DNA from: Rhodospirillaceae bacterium
GTDB taxonomy: Bacteria > Pseudomonadota > Alphaproteobacteria > Rhodospirillales > Casp-alpha2
NCBI GenBank assembly: GCA_018665815.1
Contig: JABJBP010000068.1
Location: 1 to 44,137 of the forward strand
DNA length: 44,137 nucleotides
Reading direction: 5' to 3'
The position numbers and the translations under genes were made by a program. Numbering within the stretch: position 1 is the first letter of the stretch; the number at the start of each line of letters is the position of its first letter. Below are positions 35,267 through 44,137 of the stretch, one piece after another. A model generated the notes under the pieces. It did no database searches. It was not told the DNA's origin and saw nothing but the letters and a program-made list of their open reading frames with translations.

Positions 35267-36126
35267 TGGAGGCGAAACGAAAGAATTTGGGTCGCGGGCT
35301 GTCGGCGTTATTGGGCGATACGGCAAAAGATTACGCCGAGCTGGATCGTGTTCGCACGGAAAAATCCGTACCGCTTGGTCAATTGCATCCCTGTGGCTTT
35401 CAGCCCCGGCGGCGGTTCAGCGAAGCAGAAATCACCGAGCTCGCGCAGTCCATTAAAGAAAAAGGTATTTTACAGCCATTGGTTGTTAGGCGTGATCAAG
35501 CCGACGCCGCAACTTTTGAAATTATTTGCGGTGAACGGCGCTGGCGGGCGGCGCAAATGGCGCAACTGCATGAAGTCCCGGTTCTGATCAAAGAGCTGTC
35601 GGATTTGGAAACACTGGAAATCGCGCTGATCGAGAACGTCCAGCGCGAGGATCTTTCTGCTCTAGAAGAGGCCGAGGCCTATAAGCGTTTAATGGCTGAA
35701 TTCGGTCACTCCCAAGATGACATGGCGAAATCTATCGGCAAAAGCCGCAGCCATATTGCGAATTTGCTAAGGCTGTTGAATTTGCCTGACGCCATCAAGG
35801 AAATGTTGGATGACGGGCGTCTGTCAGCCGGACATGGCCGCGCGCTGCTGGGCGCCAGTGAGCCGTTGAAACTGGCGGCAAAAATCATTCGAGAAAAATT
35901 GAGCGTCCGCGAAACGGAGAACCTCATTCGGCAGCAAACAGCCAAACCGAGTTCAAGCGGCACACGAAAAACAAAAGATGCCGATACAATTGCGTTGGAA
36001 AAAGAACTTCAGGACATAACGGGGCTGAAGTCCGATATATCCCAGAAAGGCGATGGTGGCAGCTTGACGTTTCACTACGGAAGCCTTGATCAATTGGAGG
36101 GAGTGATCAAGAAGCTGACGGCGTGA
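35266..36126 (+). CDS. parB: chromosome partitioning protein ParB (Spo0J)
   Basis: The 286-residue CTPase/DNA-binding protein loads at parS and spreads as a clamp. The N-terminus KNLGRGLSALLGD is the ParA-stimulating segment. The CTP-binding domain shows GILQPLVVR, the motif CGERRWRAAQ (residues 88-97) and ENVQREDLSALEEAEAY. The HTH domain that reads parS is around MAKSIGKSRSHIANLLRL. The C-terminal domain (about 225-286) dimerises. GAAGGAG lies just before the ATG at 35266. Two matching parS sites are upstream. Confidence 0.97.
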   Translation: MEAKRKNLGRGLSALLGDTAKDYAELDRVRTEKSVPLGQLHPCGFQPRRRFSEAEITELAQSIKEKGILQPLVVRRDQADAATFEIICGERRWRAAQMAQLHEVPVLIKELSDLETLEIALIENVQREDLSALEEAEAYKRLMAEFGHSQDDMAKSIGKSRSHIANLLRLLNLPDAIKEMLDDGRLSAGHGRALLGASEPLKLAAKIIREKLSVRETENLIRQQTAKPSSSGTRKTKDADTIALEKELQDITGLKSDISQKGDGGSLTFHYGSLDQLEGVIKKLTA

Positions 36127-36297
36127 AATTGCCGTAAATAGTTGTAAATATAAAGGCCGTTTCATCTAAAATTAACCCTATTCGGGCTCAATGGTACGGT
36201 CAGTCTCCGGCGCATATAAGGCGCAATGAGGGGCCAAAGAACAACTTGCAGGACAAGATGATTTGGTAAAAATAGTGGAAATGTGATGAGATAAAAT

Positions 36298-37336
36298 TTG
36301 TCTGTCTCATCAGCCTCATCAACGCGCAAAACAGTGGCCGGGCTAACAATGGTTGTTATTGGCTGCGGACTGCTAGTCGTATTGCGCGACCCAATTCTGC
36401 TTTTGCCAAATGCTTTGGTTGCTGCGGCGACAGTGATCGCCGGGGCCGTTCCGACTATTAGATATATCACCATGAGCCCGGAGCAAAAGCCGATAGTGCC
36501 GGGACTGGAACTCATCGGTGTCTTTTATGCCGCGTTCTTCGGTCTTCCGGTTTTCTTTTTGCATGTGTTGCGGTTTGGGCATTCGAATTCGATCGTGACC
36601 TACAACAGAATTGAGTTAGACCAATTAAATTTTGACGCCCAAAGCGCGATCTTTATCAGCCTATTGCTTTTTTATATTGGTTGGTTATCGATAAAAAACG
36701 GCGCTTGGGGCCGGCATTGGCGGTTGCGTTTCCCAGCTCCAGACAATTGAAAACTTTAGCCGTGCGATCAAATTTACTTATGTCATCCCTCATCAAAGAC
36801 TCGTTTGGCAGGGAGCTGTAAAAAGAACAGCGCTGATCGTGCCATTCAGTCATGTCGTTGATGTCACGCCCTCAAAAATCGAATTATTGAAAGGTGCGAC
36901 TTATCGACCGCTATTGACGAGCTATATTCCACGGCTTTTCTGGAAATCAAAACCTACCGAGCAATTTGTGAATGAATTTGGCCATCGTTACAGCCTCATG
37001 CACCACACGGACCATCAATCCTCATTGAATGTTCCATGGGTAACCGAGTTATATGCTAATTTCGGATTTACCGGACTTTTTCTCGGCATGACATTATTTG
37101 GCGCTGGCATGGCCATGTTTAGCCAGTTTCTCACTGGCATGGACAGAACAGAAATTGGCTCTGCTGTGGCGATCGCCGTATTGGTCCCATTATCTTTTCA
37201 TGAATCCAATTTCAGTCTTATGGTTGGTAGTATTTTGCCATTGCTGATTTGTCTTTGGATATATTTCCGTGTGGCATTTTTGCTGCCAATTCCTGCGGCA
37301 TCAGCGCCTGAGAACATGTCTTTGAAATCCGACTAA
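36298..37336 (+). pseudogene. decayed O-antigen-polymerase-like membrane protein gene
   Basis: Two halves of one polytopic protein lie in different frames. The first (TTG 36298 to stop 36750, 150 residues) has four membrane segments (about 14-31, 36-55, 71-91 and 117-135). The second is open from 36695 to 37336 (the TAA before it ends at 36694) and contains FSHVVDVTPSKIELLKG, LTSYIPRLFWKSKPTEQF and two or three membrane segments. The second half resembles the C-terminal region of oligosaccharide repeat-unit polymerases. Combined length is well short of the usual 450 or so residues, so a deletion that also shifts frame is likely between about 36695 and 36750. The region is AT-richer than its neighbours, which may reflect transfer. 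Confidence 0.65.
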
Positions 37337-37351
37337 TCGTGGTTAGCCGCT

Positions 37352-38377
37352 CTAGCGCAATTTCCGCGCCGCCGTGCAAATTTTCATCAATGATAAATGA
37401 CACGTTGCATTCACAGGTATTCCTGAAGATTTGCACCGCGCCTCACCTTCTAGCAGAAGGGACATCGCACCGACCGCCAATTCCTCATTCCAGCGTTGGC
37501 ACTGTCTTAAAAATCGCTGTTTAAATTTAAAAAATACCGGCGGGCGTAATTCGCGGACCGCGGCGTCCATGGGCATACCGGCATTCAATTTCGCCAGGAC
37601 CAAATGAAGGCGTTGAACGTGGAGCTGTGTCGCGCGCAACAGGCCCACCGCGGAGACACCAGCAGCAAGAGCACCTTGAAATGCGTAATCCAGGCCAGGC
37701 GCGTCACCTTCCATAGCAGCGTAGATCACGCCTTCGATGGTATGGACGGCACTATCACCGAGGGCCATTTCCACGTCGGATAACTCAAGCCGCCCGCCGA
37801 CACCGGCGAACAGCACCAGTTTGTCAATTTCTTGACGACTGGTTAAACGGTCATTCCCCAATTGTCGGCTGAGAAATTTTAAGGCATCGGGTGAAATCTC
37901 AACACCGCATTCAGCCATTGATTTCGCTGCCATGGCCTCAATTGTTCGGCTGTCATCTAGATAGCATCCCATGGCGGCACCACAAGATGAGGTTTCGAAC
38001 ACCTTCCTCAATTTAGACCTGGGGGACAGGTCGCCGGCTTCGGCGACGATGAGATTGAGAAAATCACCGGCCTTGATTAGAGAAGCGAATGATCCGGCCA
38101 AGGAATCGGTAACGTCGCGCACCCAAACAGCCCTGTCGCCGCCGGTGAGCGATTGGGACTGAGATTCGTCTGCCAGCCGGGCCGGATCGTCACGGATATC
38201 CTTGGCGCTCAGTTCTGCGACCAAAAATGGATCGGACATATCACCGGTATGTCGGCTCAACAGTACCCGCGCTCGCTCGTGTACGAGCCCATGGTCAGGG
38301 CCATATATTAAAACCGCTTTCACATCCGGATTCGGATTATTTAAAAAGGATTCAATTTCTCGAGCGTTGAGCTTCAC
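37352..38377 (-). CDS. holA: DNA polymerase III delta subunit
   Basis: The 341-residue clamp-loader subunit opens the beta clamp. It begins [20 protein letters not shown] and has the HolA pattern VLIYGPDHGLVHERARVL. The helical middle includes LSRQLGNDRLTSRQEIDKLVLF, and a C-terminal collar follows with LLRATQLHVQRLH. I start it at GTG 38377, with GAGG at good spacing; a longer frame to ATG 38425 lies deeper in lptE. It overlaps lptE by 26 nt, giving a leuS-lptE-holA chain. Confidence 0.93.
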   Translation of the reverse strand: MKLNAREIESFLNNPNPDVKAVLIYGPDHGLVHERARVLLSRHTGDMSDPFLVAELSAKDIRDDPARLADESQSQSLTGGDRAVWVRDVTDSLAGSFASLIKAGDFLNLIVAEAGDLSPRSKLRKVFETSSCGAAMGCYLDDSRTIEAMAAKSMAECGVEISPDALKFLSRQLGNDRLTSRQEIDKLVLFAGVGGRLELSDVEMALGDSAVHTIEGVIYAAMEGDAPGLDYAFQGALAAGVSAVGLLRATQLHVQRLHLVLAKLNAGMPMDAAVRELRPPVFFKFKQRFLRQCQRWNEELAVGAMSLLLEGEARCKSSGIPVNATCHLSLMKICTAARKLR

Positions 38378-38897
38378 GTTCCTTTTCCTCGGGCTTGTGA
38401 TCTCCGCGGCGGAAAAACACGGCAAGCCTAACTTGCATGTCTTCGCTAAGACTTTTAACGGCCCGGCGACGCGCGTCTTTCTCCGCCATCAAGGTTCCAA
38501 ATTCTGAATCAAGAATGTTGTAACTCACGGTGACCTGAGTTGACGTGGAGAAAAGGGGGCGACCGTCAAAAATTCGGGTTAATTTATAACCCGCAGACAT
38601 CCTGAGATTAGCCCTAGTCGCCAAAGCACTTTTACGAACCGCTAAAGACGAGGTCGATTCATTCAAAGTTGTAACCAGTCTGTACCGATGATTTCTAACA
38701 CGCCCCGACGCGTGCAGCCGGCGGGTCAATTCAGTTTGCAATTGTTGTCCGGTTCGATCTTTGATCGGCGCAATTTGGATATAAACGAATTCCACCGCAT
38801 GTTTGGACGGCGATGCGGTGCCATAAAGCGGTTGAAATCCGCATGCCGAAAGTGCCAGCAAAGCGAAAATCAAATTTATTGATCTAAAGCACGACAT
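38352..38897 (-). CDS. lptE: LPS-assembly lipoprotein LptE
   Basis: The 181-residue outer-membrane lipoprotein plugs the LptD pore that delivers lipopolysaccharide to the cell surface. The signal peptide ends in the lipobox LSAC (Cys19), followed by the family-typical GFQPLYG. The middle is beta-rich ([20 protein letters not shown]). The C-terminus is charged ([14 protein letters not shown]). It overlaps leuS by 14 nt upstream and holA by 26 nt downstream, which supports co-expression. Confidence 0.93.
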   Translation of the reverse strand: MSCFRSINLIFALLALSACGFQPLYGTASPSKHAVEFVYIQIAPIKDRTGQQLQTELTRRLHASGRVRNHRYRLVTTLNESTSSLAVRKSALATRANLRMSAGYKLTRIFDGRPLFSTSTQVTVSYNILDSEFGTLMAEKDARRRAVKSLSEDMQVRLAVFFRRGDHKPEEKEREAQRSRN

Positions 38898-41451
38898 TCA
38901 CGATCCTGTTTGGAACAACGATAACTTTCCGCGGCGCACTGCCGGATATAGCCGCCGCGACCGTCTCCAATTTAAGCGCCTCTTCCTCAGCACGGGCGTT
39001 CGCGCAATCCTTTGGTAACTCAATAGTGCCTCGGAGTTTGCCGTTAACTTGAACAGCAACAGTGACCACATCATCAACAACCATTTCCGGATCCGCCGAC
39101 GGCCATGGCTGATCAACTAGAAGCGTATCATACCCCAGCGCCTTCCACATTTCCTCGCCTAAATGCGGCAGCATGGGACAAAGCAATTGAACTAAAATTT
39201 CCAAGGTTTCACGATAAACCCAGCCATCACCCTCAGTAGCGAGATCCAATTCGTCGAGGGCGTTCGTGAGTTCCCGGATGCGGGCGACCGCCTTGTTGAA
39301 ATGAAAACTGTCGAGATCTTCAGAAACACCGGCAATGGTTTTATGGGCCTGACGCAGAACGGCTTGACCGGCTTTCGAAAGTTGCTCGGGGCGTGGCGTA
39401 CCACGCTCGCAAAACGCCTCCGATGGCTCGTCAACCAATCGCCAAAGCCGATTGATGTAGCGCCATGCTCCTTCGATGCCGGAATCGGTCCAATCCAAAT
39501 CGCGGTCGGGCGGGCTATCCGAAAGCATGAAAAGCCGCGCCGTATCGGCGCCATAGGTATCAATAATGCCTTCCGGGTCGACGACGTTTTTCTTCGATTT
39601 ACTCATCTTCTCGGATCGGCCGCGTGAGACTGACAGACCTGAGCGTCGGTGCGTTAGGGCGCCGCCGTCAGCCTCAACCACATCATCTGGCAGCGTCCAA
39701 CTTCCATCATCGTCGCGGTACGTTGCGTGACATACCATGCCCTGGGTCAGCAGTCCGGCAAACGGCTCGTCAATGTCAAGATACCCGCATTGGCGCAGCG
39801 CCCGGGTGAAGAAGCGTGAATAAAGCAGATGGAGAACGGCGTGTTCGATGCCGCCGATATACTGATCGACCGGCAGCCAATAATTGGCGGCCGTTTTTGT
39901 GAAGCCGACATCATCGGCGTCGGGTGAACAAAATCGAGCGAAATACCATGACGACTCGAAAAAAGTATCAAACGTATCGGTCTCACGTTCCGCTGCTTTG
40001 CCGCATATCGGACAATCAACATGTTTCCAAGTCGGGTGACGGGTCAGCGGATTGCCGGGTTCGTCCAAGGTCACGGCTTCCGGCAACTTAACGGGTAATT
40101 CATCATGCGGCACCGGGACAACACCGCAGTCCTTGCAATGGATGACCGGAATGGGACAGCCCCAATACCGTTGCCGTGACACCCCCCAATCGCGTAGACG
40201 GTAATTGACCGTACCCTCGCCGGCATCCATCTGTTCGAGTTTTTCAATGATCCGGGATTTTGCCTCGGCAACACCCAAACCGTTGAGAAACTCGGAATTG
40301 ATGATCGTGCCGTCGTCGGTGAACGCCTCGTCGCCGATGGAGAATGACGCCGGGTCGATATCGTTCGGTGCGACAACGGGAACCACGACCAAATCGTACT
40401 TTCGGGCAAAATCCAAATCACGTTGGTCATGACCAGGACAGCCGAAAATAGCGCCAGTTCCGTAATCCATAAGCACGAAATTGGCGACGTAAACCGGCAG
40501 TTCACCACCATCCACGAACGGATGCGCTACCGTGATGCCGGTATCGAAACCCAGTTTTTCAGCCGTCTCGATAGCGGCTTCGCTGGTCCCCATGCGACCG
40601 CATTCGGCAATAAAATCCGCGAGCGCGTCATTGCTTTGGGCGAGTTCTTGAGCCAAAGGATGATTGGCGGCAACGGCGCAGAAACTAGCGCCGAATATGG
40701 TGTCCGGGCGCGTCGTATACACCTCAAGACGGTCATCACGTCCGTTATATTGGAAGCGGATATACGCCCCTTCGGACCGACCGATCCAATTCTCCTGCAT
40801 GATCCGAACTTTTTCAGGCCAGCGCTCGAGTTGTTTCAGGTCTTCGCGGAGTTCCTCGGCGAAGGCGGTGATCTTCAAATTCCATTGGGCAAGTTCGCGT
40901 TTTTCCACGGGCGCCCCGGACCGCCATCCTTTGCCATCGACGACCTGTTCATTAGCCAGCACCGTGTTTTCAACCGGATCCCAATTCACCCAGGATTTTT
41001 TCCGGTAGACCAACCCGGCTTCCAGAAAATCGAGAAACATTTTCTGTTCGTGGCGGTAGTATTCGGGTTCGCAGGTGGCAATTTCGCGCGACCAGTCGTA
41101 AGACAATCCCATGGATTTGAGCTGCGTGCGCATGTCCTTGATGTTCTCGCGGGTCCATTTGCCCGGGTGAACCTTGTTTTCAATAGCTGCGTTTTCCGCT
41201 GGCAGGCCAAACGCATCCCAGCCCATGGGATGCAGAACATTGAACCCGCGGCCGCGCTTATACCGCGCGACGACATCGCCAAGCGTGTAATTGCGGACAT
41301 GCCCCATATGGATGCGTCCCGACGGATAAGGGAACATTTCCAGGACGTAGTATTTTGGCCGGCTCTCGTCTTCGGTTACGCTGAAACAGTTTTGGGATTC
41401 CCAAACGCCCTGCCATGCCGCTTCGATTTTCTTATGATTGTACCGCGCCAT
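38884..41451 (-). CDS. leuS: leucyl-tRNA synthetase
   Basis: The 855-residue class I synthetase charges tRNA-Leu. The N-terminal HIGH-type motif is [19 protein letters not shown]. The editing (CP1) domain follows, with [12 protein letters not shown] and the region around [16 protein letters not shown]. The zinc-binding segment (CKDCG and CPICG) is present, and the KMSKS loop is [15 protein letters not shown]. The tRNA-binding C-terminal domain is complete. The preceding 41452-41570 holds only a small TTTGAT/ATCAAA inverted repeat (41509-41527). Confidence 0.98.
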   Translation of the reverse strand: MARYNHKKIEAAWQGVWESQNCFSVTEDESRPKYYVLEMFPYPSGRIHMGHVRNYTLGDVVARYKRGRGFNVLHPMGWDAFGLPAENAAIENKVHPGKWTRENIKDMRTQLKSMGLSYDWSREIATCEPEYYRHEQKMFLDFLEAGLVYRKKSWVNWDPVENTVLANEQVVDGKGWRSGAPVEKRELAQWNLKITAFAEELREDLKQLERWPEKVRIMQENWIGRSEGAYIRFQYNGRDDRLEVYTTRPDTIFGASFCAVAANHPLAQELAQSNDALADFIAECGRMGTSEAAIETAEKLGFDTGITVAHPFVDGGELPVYVANFVLMDYGTGAIFGCPGHDQRDLDFARKYDLVVVPVVAPNDIDPASFSIGDEAFTDDGTIINSEFLNGLGVAEAKSRIIEKLEQMDAGEGTVNYRLRDWGVSRQRYWGCPIPVIHCKDCGVVPVPHDELPVKLPEAVTLDEPGNPLTRHPTWKHVDCPICGKAAERETDTFDTFFESSWYFARFCSPDADDVGFTKTAANYWLPVDQYIGGIEHAVLHLLYSRFFTRALRQCGYLDIDEPFAGLLTQGMVCHATYRDDDGSWTLPDDVVEADGGALTHRRSGLSVSRGRSEKMSKSKKNVVDPEGIIDTYGADTARLFMLSDSPPDRDLDWTDSGIEGAWRYINRLWRLVDEPSEAFCERGTPRPEQLSKAGQAVLRQAHKTIAGVSEDLDSFHFNKAVARIRELTNALDELDLATEGDGWVYRETLEILVQLLCPMLPHLGEEMWKALGYDTLLVDQPWPSADPEMVVDDVVTVAVQVNGKLRGTIELPKDCANARAEEEALKLETVAAAISGSAPRKVIVVPNRIVNVVL

Positions 41452-41570
41452 GTCGCCCGATTTCCGTCTGGTTCGTAAATGAATTGGAGGTCGCTATTTT
41501 GAAATCTGTTTGATCAACTTAATCAAAGCTCTGTCACTGTAGCCGCGCGAGACCTGACCGGCACAGGCGG

Positions 41571-42119
41571 TTAGCCCTTTTTTTGTTGTAGAAGGGCTGC
41601 GTTCCGAAGCTGGCGCGCCCGGGTCAGGATGGCGTCCTCAATTTTGATTTTTGTTCCCTCGGGCACAGGAGAATCCAGCCATTGGCCGTTTCGGGTCAGC
41701 GCTTGGCGGAATACCGCGACGCGAATTCCATCAGCACGCAAAGTGCGGCCTAAAATATAGACGTTTAATTTAAACCGTTCGTTGGGCGCGTCGGCCGACG
41801 AATGCCAATCGGTGATGATAACGCCGCCGAATGCATCGGCGGAATTCACCGGCATGAATGAAATTGTGTCCAGCGAGGCGCGCCACAAGAAGGCATTGAC
41901 ACCAATATCACCGCCGGAATTGCCTTCGTCGTCTTCACCAAACAAAGACAGGCCACCTTCGCCGAAAATCGTTGGGCGCTTATCGCCGCGCAGATGCTCG
42001 GCCAGCGGATCGACGCCGTCATGGTCGGTATATTGCCCGGCCTCATAGTTATCGCAAGCGCCGAGCCCCAATGTGAAGGCACCTAGCATGAGCGTAAGAA
42101 TTAATCGAACCGGCTTCAT
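41571..42119 (-). CDS. DUF3576 lipoprotein
   Basis: The 182-residue protein begins with a lipoprotein signal (MKPVRLILTLMLGAFTL), lipobox LGLGAC (Cys22). After an acidic Gly-rich linker (GEGGLSLFGEDDEG) comes a conserved domain with VNAFLWRASLDTISFMPV and GGVIITDWHSS, then FKLNVYILGRTLRADGIRV. This is the DUF3576 family of alphaproteobacterial envelope proteins; I know of no established function. I start it at ATG 42119; a longer frame places non-signal sequence before the signal. It lies upstream of leuS and lptE. Confidence 0.9.
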   Translation of the reverse strand: MKPVRLILTLMLGAFTLGLGACDNYEAGQYTDHDGVDPLAEHLRGDKRPTIFGEGGLSLFGEDDEGNSGGDIGVNAFLWRASLDTISFMPVNSADAFGGVIITDWHSSADAPNERFKLNVYILGRTLRADGIRVAVFRQALTRNGQWLDSPVPEGTKIKIEDAILTRARQLRNAALLQQKKG

Positions 42120-42235
42120 GGCCTGTTTCCGTTTATTGTCCAATGGCTTGTGGTCTAGCCAGCGTACTATATCGGATTCCACGGCTTCGCCAAGCCAGCT
42201 TGGGCAGCATTTTGGATTTTCGCTGTATGTCGAAT

Positions 42236-42886
42236 CTAGCCCGGCGAATTGAATAAACCGATACCGGCGATTCCAGTGGCGCCGCTACCGTGCAGCCGCA
42301 TAATCGTGTCCTGAGATATCCCACCAAGTGCATATACCGGTATGTTCACGCGGCGCACCAACTCGGTAAACTTCAAGGTCCCGAGGGCGGGCCGCTCAAT
42401 CTGGCTGATGGCTTCGAAGACCGGCGACAATAATGCAGCGTCAACACCGGCCCGCTCGGCAGCGGCGAGTTCTTGCGCGCCATGGGCTGCGCAGGTGATG
42501 AGCCAATCAGGACGAAGGCGTGCCCGGCCTACGGCGGCCATCGAGCGCAACCGGTAACCGGGTAAATGCACACCATCAGCGCCCAACCGCAATGCCATTG
42601 CTGGATCATCGGCAATCAAGATACGCACACTCTTTCGGTGCGCCTGGCGGACGACATCTCGGGCGAGGGATTCCCGATAGGGATCGTCGTAATGCCGGAA
42701 AATAATGACGACTTCCGATTTCAGGGTTTCGACAAGCCGTTCAAGATCGCCAGATTTCGCCGGATCGGTCATCGCAAAAGCGCGCGGCATCGGCATTTTA
42801 TACCGATGCCGCGCGCGGCGCATAATTGGACACGGCCCGAAGGTCAAATTGAGAGCCCGGGAAAGGTCTGGTAGGTTGGCGGGCAT
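42236..42886 (-). CDS. ThiE/TenI-family protein (thiamine-phosphate-synthase-like)
   Basis: The 216-residue protein has the TMP-synthase/TenI barrel: MTDPAKSGDLERLVETL, LGADGVHLPGYRL, LLSPVFEA and VYALGGISQDTI with ATGIAGIGLF. Against true ThiE, two active-site motifs are altered: the usual VHLGQ-x-D is VHLPGYRL, and the TxTK stretch after PVF is missing. It is thus more likely a TenI-like paralogue than a thiamine phosphate synthase. No thi genes are near. The start is uncertain (ATG 42886 or an internal Met). Confidence 0.8.
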   Translation of the reverse strand: MPANLPDLSRALNLTFGPCPIMRRARHRYKMPMPRAFAMTDPAKSGDLERLVETLKSEVVIIFRHYDDPYRESLARDVVRQAHRKSVRILIADDPAMALRLGADGVHLPGYRLRSMAAVGRARLRPDWLITCAAHGAQELAAAERAGVDAALLSPVFEAISQIERPALGTLKFTELVRRVNIPVYALGGISQDTIMRLHGSGATGIAGIGLFNSPG

Positions 42887-42928
42887 TTGGCTATTTGCTC
42901 ACTACGGGCGGCGTAAAGAAGGACATCA

Positions 42929-43633
42929 ATGGGCGACATGGAAATATCATCCGACATTCGGCAAAATCTCAGCGCCGTCAAGTCCCGGGTCGAGGCTGCG
43001 GCCCGCGACGGCGAGCGTGATCCCGCTGCTGTCACGCTGGTTGCGATCAGCAAAACCCATGACGCCCAGCGGATCGCCCAGGCGATCGCCGCGGGCCATG
43101 CCGTGTTCGGAGAAAACCGGGTGCAGGAATCCGAAGGAAAATGGCCCGAACTGAAGGCCGCCAATCCCGACGTCATACTGCACCTTGTCGGCCCGTTACA
43201 AAGTAACAAGGTGAAGCGCGCGGTTGAGCTGTTTGACGTGATCGAAACCGTTGATCGGTTGAAATTGGCCCGGGCGCTGGCTCGCGAAATGGCAGCAAGC
43301 GGGCGCCAGCTGGATTGCTTTATTCAGATCAATGCCGGCGAAGAGCCGCAAAAAGCCGGTATTTTGCCGGGCGAAGCGGACGCATTCTTAAAAGTTTGCC
43401 GCGATGAAATCGGCCTGCCGGTGGTGGGGTTGATGTGTATTCCGCCGGCGGATCAAGAACCTGGGCTGCACTTCGGCCTTCTTGCGGAAATCGCAAAACG
43501 CAGCGGCATTGTGGGCTTAAGCATGGGGATGAGCGGTGATTTTGAAACCGCGATCCGGTTCGGCGCCACGCATGTGCGTGTCGGTACCGCCATATTCGGG
43601 CCGCGCGCGCCGTTTACGCCGATGCCGGATTGA
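42929..43633 (+). CDS. yggS: YggS/PROSC-family pyridoxal-phosphate homeostasis protein
   Basis: The 234-residue PLP-binding barrel protein controls free vitamin B6 and amino-acid pools. The PLP-binding Lys is in LVAISKTHDAQRI. Further motifs are FGENRVQESEGKW, LHLVGPLQSNKVKRAVELFD, LMCIPPADQEPG and the phosphate-loop LSMGMSGDFETAIRFGATHVRVGTA region. AAGAAGGA precedes the ATG at 42929. It is divergent from the ThiE-like gene and overlaps the transpeptidase gene tail-to-tail by 20 bp. Confidence 0.96.
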   Translation: MGDMEISSDIRQNLSAVKSRVEAAARDGERDPAAVTLVAISKTHDAQRIAQAIAAGHAVFGENRVQESEGKWPELKAANPDVILHLVGPLQSNKVKRAVELFDVIETVDRLKLARALAREMAASGRQLDCFIQINAGEEPQKAGILPGEADAFLKVCRDEIGLPVVGLMCIPPADQEPGLHFGLLAEIAKRSGIVGLSMGMSGDFETAIRFGATHVRVGTAIFGPRAPFTPMPD

Positions 43634-44132
43634 TCTGAATATGAGTGCTTTCCGTGCAGCTCGCGAGCACAGCCAGTAAATCATCACGCCGTAAAGCCAC
43701 GCAGCCCTCCGTCGGCGCATAGTCCAGCTTTGCAATATGCATAAAAATGGCGCTGCCGCGACCAGGAACAACCGGCGCGTCGTTGTAGCCAAGCTCAACA
43801 ATGATGTCATAGACATTGTCATCTCGCCAAAGCGCTTCATGGCCTCGTGCGAACGGCGTTTTGATTAATTGATTGTACGCCGGATCCGCAGGCGCATCGC
43901 ACCAGCCGTCGTTCGGCGATAACGCCGTGGTCTGTAGGGACGTATCGATGATCGAGATTTTATCCGGTCGATAGAAGACGCGGCGGAGCGGAAATCTGCC
44001 TACCGGCGTCGCGCCATCGCCTTCAGCCTTGAATTTGAGTATGCCGCCGCGACCAAGTGCGCAGCGAAAGACCTGACTTTGCCAAGTCAGGCGATCCGGC
44101 GCATCAACTATGATATCTGAAAATTTACCCAA
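43614..44132 (-). CDS. L,D-transpeptidase (YkuD-domain), 5' end at the window edge
   Basis: The visible 172 residues contain a YkuD-type L,D-transpeptidase domain. The catalytic region is FMHIAKLDYAPTEGCVALRR, with the nucleophile Cys in EGCVAL and the conserved His in MHIAK; upstream is GDGATPVGRFPLRRVFYR. The family cross-links peptidoglycan or attaches proteins to it in the periplasm. I see no signal peptide. A TTG at 44132 can serve as start, but the frame stays open to the edge, so the true start may lie outside. Confidence 0.88.
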   Translation of the reverse strand: MGKFSDIIVDAPDRLTWQSQVFRCALGRGGILKFKAEGDGATPVGRFPLRRVFYRPDKISIIDTSLQTTALSPNDGWCDAPADPAYNQLIKTPFARGHEALWRDDNVYDIIVELGYNDAPVVPGRGSAIFMHIAKLDYAPTEGCVALRRDDLLAVLASCTESTHIQINPASA

Positions 44133-44137
44133 CCATG

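Noticed and set aside
38377-38425. Longer HolA starting at ATG 38425
   Set aside because: The added 16 residues are antisense-like within lptE; the GTG at 38377 has a better ribosome site and gives the family N-terminus.
40423-41478. A 351-codon plus-strand frame antisense to leuS
   Set aside because: leuS has all class I motifs on the other strand; long antisense frames are common opposite GC-rich genes.
41509-41527. TTTGAT/ATCAAA repeat upstream of leuS as a T-box or attenuator
   Set aside because: The stem is six weak pairs with no specifier or leader peptide, and T-boxes are not expected in this group.

Overview
The window looks like chromosomal DNA of a free-living alphaproteobacterium, most like the Rhodospirillales. 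The evidence is gene order and gene families: the hisB-(DUF2628)-hisH-hisA-hisF-hisE cluster divergent from hslVU, and the conserved alphaproteobacterial origin neighbourhood tim44/mltA, fxsA, secB, dnaQ, coaE, aroE, maf, ppsR | hemE, hemH, hemJ, rho, mnmE, mnmG, rsmG, parA, parB, holA, lptE, leuS. No rRNA, tRNA, CRISPR array or insertion sequence was recognised.

Layout. 1-1682: an RTX calcium-binding protein gene whose 3' end looks disrupted near the window edge. 1886-5882: a minus-strand histidine biosynthesis operon ending in a HIT-family gene. 6098-7953: the HslVU protease, divergent from hisB. 8019-11932: a minus-strand chain of lutABC-type lactate oxidation genes followed by Smr-domain and XRE-regulator genes. 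12031-13996: mltA and a Tim44-domain gene. 14216-15325: fxsA and secB on the plus strand. 15359-19053: dnaQ, coaE, aroE, maf and ppsR on the minus strand. 19054-19477: an AT-rich, gene-free region that is the best candidate for oriC. Genes point away from it on both sides, and its flanks (the DUF299/ppsR gene and hemE) are those of known alphaproteobacterial origins. 19478-23606: hemE-hemH-hemJ and rho.

23653-29524 is a minus-strand accessory block (class II aldolase, GFA protein, M19 dipeptidase homologue, quinone oxidoreductase, a frameshifted ogt and a DUF255/YyaL protein) placed between rho and mnmE, which are close neighbours in many relatives. 29719-36126 then carries a DUF6489-like small protein, a [2Fe-2S] ferredoxin, mnmE, mnmG, rsmG, parA and parB. 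Two perfect 16-bp parS sites flank mnmG. 36298-37336 is a decayed O-antigen-polymerase-like gene. 37352-42886 (minus) holds holA, lptE, leuS, a DUF3576 lipoprotein and a ThiE/TenI-like protein. The window ends with yggS and an L,D-transpeptidase converging on it.

How it works together: the centre is a replication and segregation hub (candidate oriC, ParAB with parS, the DNA polymerase III delta and epsilon subunits) combined with haem synthesis, tRNA modification (MnmE/MnmG), transcription termination (Rho) and envelope biogenesis (LptE, MltA, SecB). The least explained signals are the three 29-bp tandem hairpin units and C-rich leader upstream of rho, the strong dyad between the tim44 and fxsA genes, the M19 homologue lacking metal ligands, and the two broken genes.
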